The notes under the pieces are model-generated. The model was not told the DNA's origin, did no database searches, and saw nothing but the letters and a program-made list of their open reading frames with translations. A DNA stretch of 9,742 bases from an uncultured Sulfurimonas sp. (GTDB lineage: Bacteria > Campylobacterota > Campylobacteria > Campylobacterales > Sulfurimonadaceae), in contig CALDOC010000549.1 of NCBI GenBank assembly GCA_937914675.1, positions 1 through 9,742 on the forward strand. The letters are read 5' to 3'. The translations under genes were made by a program, and so were the position numbers. Of this stretch, positions 7,123-9,742 are shown piece after piece. Position 1 is the stretch's first letter; each line of letters begins with the position of its first letter.

Positions 7123-7187
7123 TGGATGAAGCCAGCCATGAGATTGAGAGCTTTGATTCCATCGTGAAATCCATAGTTTCTCCATAA
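7119..7187 (+). CDS. possible 22-codon ORF overlapping the ATPase stop
   Basis: ATG 7119 overlaps the ATPase TGA (ATGA) and opens a frame of 22 residues beginning MMDEASHEIESFDS, acidic, ending at TAA 7185-7187. There is no evident Shine-Dalgarno, so expression would rely on re-initiation by ribosomes finishing the ATPase. No family is recognised. It may be chance; the overlap is the only reason to list it. Confidence 0.2.
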   Translation: MMDEASHEIESFDSIVKSIVSP

Positions 7188-7246
7188 ATTCGCGCTATCA
7201 TTTTGATAATGAAAGAATTAAAAAAAATGGGGGAGGGAACGGATGA
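7188..7246 (+). promoter_or_regulatory. 5' region of the REC-kinase gene: short inverted repeat, candidate -10, strong RBS
   Basis: TATCA-TTT-TGATA at 7196-7208 is a short perfect inverted repeat that overlaps GATAAT (7205-7210), a possible -10 box lacking a clear -35. GGGGGAGGG at about 7229-7237 is a strong Shine-Dalgarno 9-10 nt before ATG 7247. The 124-bp gap after the ATPase, with these elements, suggests separate transcription, possibly with some read-through. Operator function of the repeat is not shown. Confidence 0.35.
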
Positions 7247-8293
7247 ATGATTTTAGAAGAATTAGACAGACCTAAAGTGCTTATTGTGGATGACCAGCCT
7301 GAAAATCTAGCGATTATTGCCGACATGCTAAAAGACGTGAGAGTGGAGCTTTTTGTGGCTTCAAGCGCAAAAGAAGCCCTCCTAAGAATCGAACCAAACG
7401 CGATAGACCTTATTTTACTTGACGTCGTTATGCCAGAAATGGATGGCTACTCTCTGTGCGAAACGATTAAATTCAATCCAAAAACGAAAGACGTCGCGGT
7501 CATATTCACATCCGTGCTTTATGGAGTTGAAGACAAGCTCAAAGGGTTTGCCTGCGGAGCGGACGATTACCTTTCAAAACCGATGATACGGGAGGAATTG
7601 GTCGCTAAAGTATCTCTGCACCTGCACAAAATAATGGTTTTTAAATCCCTCAAACAGCTCTTGCGCAGATCTTACCACGAACTGTACAACCCCTTGGCGA
7701 TCATCAATACTTCACTCGAGATGCAAGAGATAACATACGGACTAAGTCGCTACATGGAAGCCATATCAGCCGGCTCTAAAACCCTACAGTTGGTTTATGA
7801 CGATTTGTACTACTCTTTAAGCGAGACGAAAAAAGAGGGGATGGTGGAAAAAGTAGACATGGCGAAGTTTGTGGGAGAAAGAGTGCGTTTTTTCGCCTCT
7901 CTAGCCCATGTTAAAAAAATCGCCATTGAGTTTGTAGGGGAAGAGGAGAGTTTCGTTTGGATGCGCAAAGTGGATTTACTCAGAGTCGTGGATAACACTT
8001 TGTCCAACGCGGTGAAATACGCGAAGTCGAGTACGACAATCGTCATTAAGGTTCTCAGTCTTAAAGATTCCGTGGAGCTCTCGTGTCAAAATAGCGGCGC
8101 CGACATTAAAAATCCAAACAGAATTTTTGAGGATGGATATAGAGAAAACTTTGAGCAGATTGGCATGGGGATCGGTCTCGAAATCGTGGCGACCATTTGT
8201 AGCGCTTACAAGATTGTCCCAAAGGTGACTTCCTTCGACTCCATAACCAAATTTACGTATCTCTTGCCTAAAGTTTTAAAAGGAAGTCTATGA
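7247..8293 (+). CDS. REC-HisKA-HATPase protein (response-regulator-led histidine kinase)
   Basis: The 348-residue protein has no membrane segment or signal peptide and is presumably cytoplasmic. The receiver domain (~8-125) keeps D15/D16, phospho-acceptor D59 (LLDVVMPEMDGY), T88 and K111 (SKP). A dimerisation/H-box segment follows with H144 in YHELYNPLAII, a form of the HExxxPL pattern. The ATP-binding domain (~195-340) has an N-box DNTLSNAVKYA, a weak G1 box (QNSGADI in place of DxGxG) and a G2 box GMGIGLEI. Receiver-first kinases typically take phosphate from, or are tuned by, another kinase; the convergent PAS kinase next door is a possible partner (inference). No DNA-binding or output domain is present. 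ATG 7247 is preferred over 7243, which is out of frame. Confidence 0.85.
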   Translation: MILEELDRPKVLIVDDQPENLAIIADMLKDVRVELFVASSAKEALLRIEPNAIDLILLDVVMPEMDGYSLCETIKFNPKTKDVAVIFTSVLYGVEDKLKGFACGADDYLSKPMIREELVAKVSLHLHKIMVFKSLKQLLRRSYHELYNPLAIINTSLEMQEITYGLSRYMEAISAGSKTLQLVYDDLYYSLSETKKEGMVEKVDMAKFVGERVRFFASLAHVKKIAIEFVGEEESFVWMRKVDLLRVVDNTLSNAVKYAKSSTTIVIKVLSLKDSVELSCQNSGADIKNPNRIFEDGYRENFEQIGMGIGLEIVATICSAYKIVPKVTSFDSITKFTYLLPKVLKGSL

Positions 8294-8328
8294 AAGCCTT
8301 TTTATCCGAAGGTTACCGCCTAAACCTT
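8278..8328. terminator. weak stem-loops between convergent genes
   Basis: AAAAGG (8278-8283) can pair with CCTTTT (8297-8302) on the plus strand, ending in a short T run. AAGGTT/AACCTT (8309-8314/8323-8328) form a second 6-bp stem immediately after the minus-strand kinase stop. Their position between two convergent genes fits bidirectional termination. The stems are short and AT-rich and the second lacks a T tract, so this is tentative. Confidence 0.3.
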
Positions 8329-9609
8329 TCAATCGCGTTTGAGGATAATTTCGAAGCAGGCTCCTTTTGTTTCGTTTCGCCACTTTAGTTCTCCGAGAAG
8401 ATGCTTCTCCACAATCGTTTTAGCTATATAGAGCCCAAGTCCCGTACCGTTGAGTTCTTTTTTCGTTGAAAAATAGGGTAGCCCTAGTTTGTTCATAATC
8501 GATTTTTCCATTCCACCCGCGTTGTCGCGCACGGAGATGGTTATCGTCTCATCCGTTTCGCTCGCGTTTACGTCGATTGTGGGCTGAATCGTATTCCTTT
8601 GAAGGAGAGCTTCTTTCGCGTTTGAGACAAGAGAGAGTAAAACTTGTATTAACGAGCCTTTGTCGATGGACAAAGGCTTTTTGACGGAGTTTTGGACGTT
8701 TAGCGAAACGCCATTGCTCTGCAAACTTTCTCCTATGGAGCTAAAGGTGGCCTCGAAAACGTCTTCTATGGTCGTTGCGTCGTTTTTGTTCGTCGGCTTA
8801 AAAAACGTAACAAAATTGTCAATGGTCGTAGAGAGTTTCTGCGCTTGAAGCGAAACGGAGTCTACGCAAGTACGCAACTCTTCGTCCGAGACTTTTTCGC
8901 CGATTTCCATGGATAATTTGACGCTGTTAACCAAAATCGACACAACGTTGAGAGGCTGCCTCCACTGATGCGCTATCATGAAAATCATCTCTCCCATAGC
9001 GGCTTGGCGCGATTGCGCTATCATGGTTTCGTCTTTTCGCGTCATCTCTTCTTGAAGCTTTTTAAGCTCGGAAATGTCGCTGAATACGATGTTGATTGTA
9101 GCTTCTCCAACTAATTTACCCACGAGATGCGCCCAAAAAACCTCACCGTTTTTTTTTAGCATTTGTATGTCGCAAGATTGAGTTTCGCCCAAATCAAGTA
9201 TCTTGTTACGAAAGAAATAGTATGCGTCTTCATACTCGCTAGCGATAAATTTTGACAAACTTTTTTTGATAAAAGAACTTCTATTCTCCTTGAGGATGGA
9301 GCTGGCAGTGAGGTTTAGCTCAGTAATGGAGCCTTTGTTGTCAATCGTGAGATAACCGACTGGAGCGAAATTGTAAAGGTCGAAATACCTTTGCTTGGAC
9401 TTCTCGAGTTGTTCTTGCGCGATTTTAAGCTCTTCGTTTTGCATCTCAAGCTCAATCTTGTGAACTTCAAGTTCCTCAAACGTCGTTTTTATCTCTTTCT
9501 CGGACATCTCGTCGATTTGCTTGTGAAGTAGCTTTTCTCCGCAAAGATATTTCTCCGCTTTGCCCCTTAAAAGCTTTTCATACTCCCGTGATTCTTTTTT
9601 TTCACTCAT
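8329..9609 (-). CDS. soluble PAS-domain sensor histidine kinase
   Basis: The 426-residue protein has no transmembrane segment, so it likely senses a cytoplasmic signal. Residues ~25-75 form a charged coiled coil (ELEVHKIELEMQNEELK), followed by a PAS domain (~75-182: FAPVGYLTIDNKGSI ... INIVFSDISELKK). The HisKA segment has phospho-acceptor H214 in IAHQWRQPLN, the H-box form common in Campylobacterota kinases. The ATPase domain shows N-box N330 (SNAKEAL), G1 box D362 (RDNAGGM), an F-box (YFSTK) and G2 box GTGLGL (388-393), so it looks catalytically complete. No response regulator follows it; the gene ends 35 nt from the convergent REC-kinase gene, whose receiver domain is a candidate target. 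ATG (complement of 9607-9609) is the furthest plausible start; its Shine-Dalgarno (AAAGG) is weak. Confidence 0.92.
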   Translation of the reverse strand: MSEKKESREYEKLLRGKAEKYLCGEKLLHKQIDEMSEKEIKTTFEELEVHKIELEMQNEELKIAQEQLEKSKQRYFDLYNFAPVGYLTIDNKGSITELNLTASSILKENRSSFIKKSLSKFIASEYEDAYYFFRNKILDLGETQSCDIQMLKKNGEVFWAHLVGKLVGEATINIVFSDISELKKLQEEMTRKDETMIAQSRQAAMGEMIFMIAHQWRQPLNVVSILVNSVKLSMEIGEKVSDEELRTCVDSVSLQAQKLSTTIDNFVTFFKPTNKNDATTIEDVFEATFSSIGESLQSNGVSLNVQNSVKKPLSIDKGSLIQVLLSLVSNAKEALLQRNTIQPTIDVNASETDETITISVRDNAGGMEKSIMNKLGLPYFSTKKELNGTGLGLYIAKTIVEKHLLGELKWRNETKGACFEIILKRD

Positions 9610-9637
9610 TGGATTGGCCTTTTTTTAACATTAAAAG

Positions 9638-9646
9638 ATTGTAGCA
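9638..9646 (-). promoter_or_regulatory. extended -10 promoter for the PAS histidine kinase
   Basis: On the minus strand TTGCTACAAT contains TGnTACAAT, an extended -10 with 5 of 6 matches to TATAAT, about 30 nt before the kinase ATG. No good -35 box is seen, which is common for Campylobacterota sigma-70 promoters. Confidence 0.4.
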
Positions 9647-9664
9647 AAAAAGTATGGAGGAATT

Positions 9665-9742
9665 ATGGTGTTTTTACGACTCCTCGGCGCTTTCGTCATT
9701 TTTATCCGAGTTTTGTTTTATGTTGCGCTCGGTTGTTGCGAT
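9665..9742 (+). CDS. alternative: N-terminus of a small hydrophobic protein (partial, right edge)
   Basis: ATG 9665 follows GGAGG (9656-9660) by 4 nt, the same spacing as the ATPase start in this window, and opens 26 codons to the edge. The product starts MVFLRLLGAFVIFIRV, resembling a membrane segment or signal peptide. It is antisense to the acidic C-terminus read on the other strand, whose complement would naturally look hydrophobic. It is listed as the competing interpretation. Confidence 0.3.
   Translation, partial: MVFLRLLGAFVIFIRVLFYVALGCCD
9674..9742 (-). CDS. C-terminus of an unidentified protein (partial, right edge)
   Basis: On the minus strand from the window edge, 22 codons run open to TAA (9676-9674), encoding a hydrophilic acidic tail ending NSDKNDESAEES. 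Such tails are typical real C-termini, and the gene would lie 64 nt upstream of, and in the same direction as, the PAS kinase. Too little is visible for a function. A plus-strand start at 9665 competes for the same DNA, so only one of the two is likely real. Confidence 0.42.
   Translation of the reverse strand: MATTERNIKQNSDKNDESAEES

Noticed and set aside
7123..7190. Terminator after the ATPase
   Set aside because: Only a 4-5 bp stem (GATT..AATC) without a T tract could be found, too weak to call.
8660..8848. Plus-strand ORF inside the PAS kinase
   Set aside because: It is antisense to the conserved HATPase/HisKA coding region.

Overview
The window looks like a chromosomal segment of a Campylobacterota (epsilonproteobacterial) organism, perhaps a Sulfurimonas- or Sulfurospirillum-like lineage. 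This is inferred from moderate-to-low GC, soluble PAS histidine kinases with the HQWRQPLN-type H-box, a REC-first histidine kinase, and IS200/IS605-type tnpB remnants with a VGATVKA C-terminal motif. No rRNA or tRNA is present to confirm it, so the assignment is tentative.

Region 1 (1 to about 930) is a graveyard of IS200/IS605 (tnpB-type) elements. It holds a 5'-truncated tnpB on the minus strand that runs off the left edge. It also holds a plus-strand remnant made of a middle-of-tnpB scrap joined to a tnpB 3' end with its right-end hairpins. A third piece is an internally deleted plus-strand mini-element that joins the first ~40 codons of tnpB to its last ~25. No intact transposase is present. 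The last remnant runs directly into the 5' end of the first real gene and appears to supply its GTG start.

Region 2 (916-7122) is a tight plus-strand three-gene cluster. It contains a membrane-anchored PAS-PAS-GGDEF-EAL protein with both catalytic motifs intact, then, 10 nt later, a tandem universal-stress-protein-like protein. That gene overlaps by 4 nt a P-type cation ATPase whose membrane residues resemble the Na,K-ATPase (P2C) group. The layout suggests co-expression of a c-di-GMP enzyme, a nucleotide-binding stress protein and a cation pump.

Region 3 (7123-9742) is a two-component signalling region. A plus-strand REC-HisKA-HATPase protein converges on a minus-strand soluble coiled-coil/PAS histidine kinase. 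The last ~130 bp carry a likely promoter for that kinase and a partial gene at the right edge whose strand cannot be settled here.

The window shows no CRISPR array, RNA gene or complete mobile element. The most unusual points are the IS-derived start of the GGDEF-EAL gene, the UspA/P-type ATPase coupling, and departures from consensus in the ATPase (NGES in place of TGES; Asn where Na,K-ATPase has a TM8 Asp).
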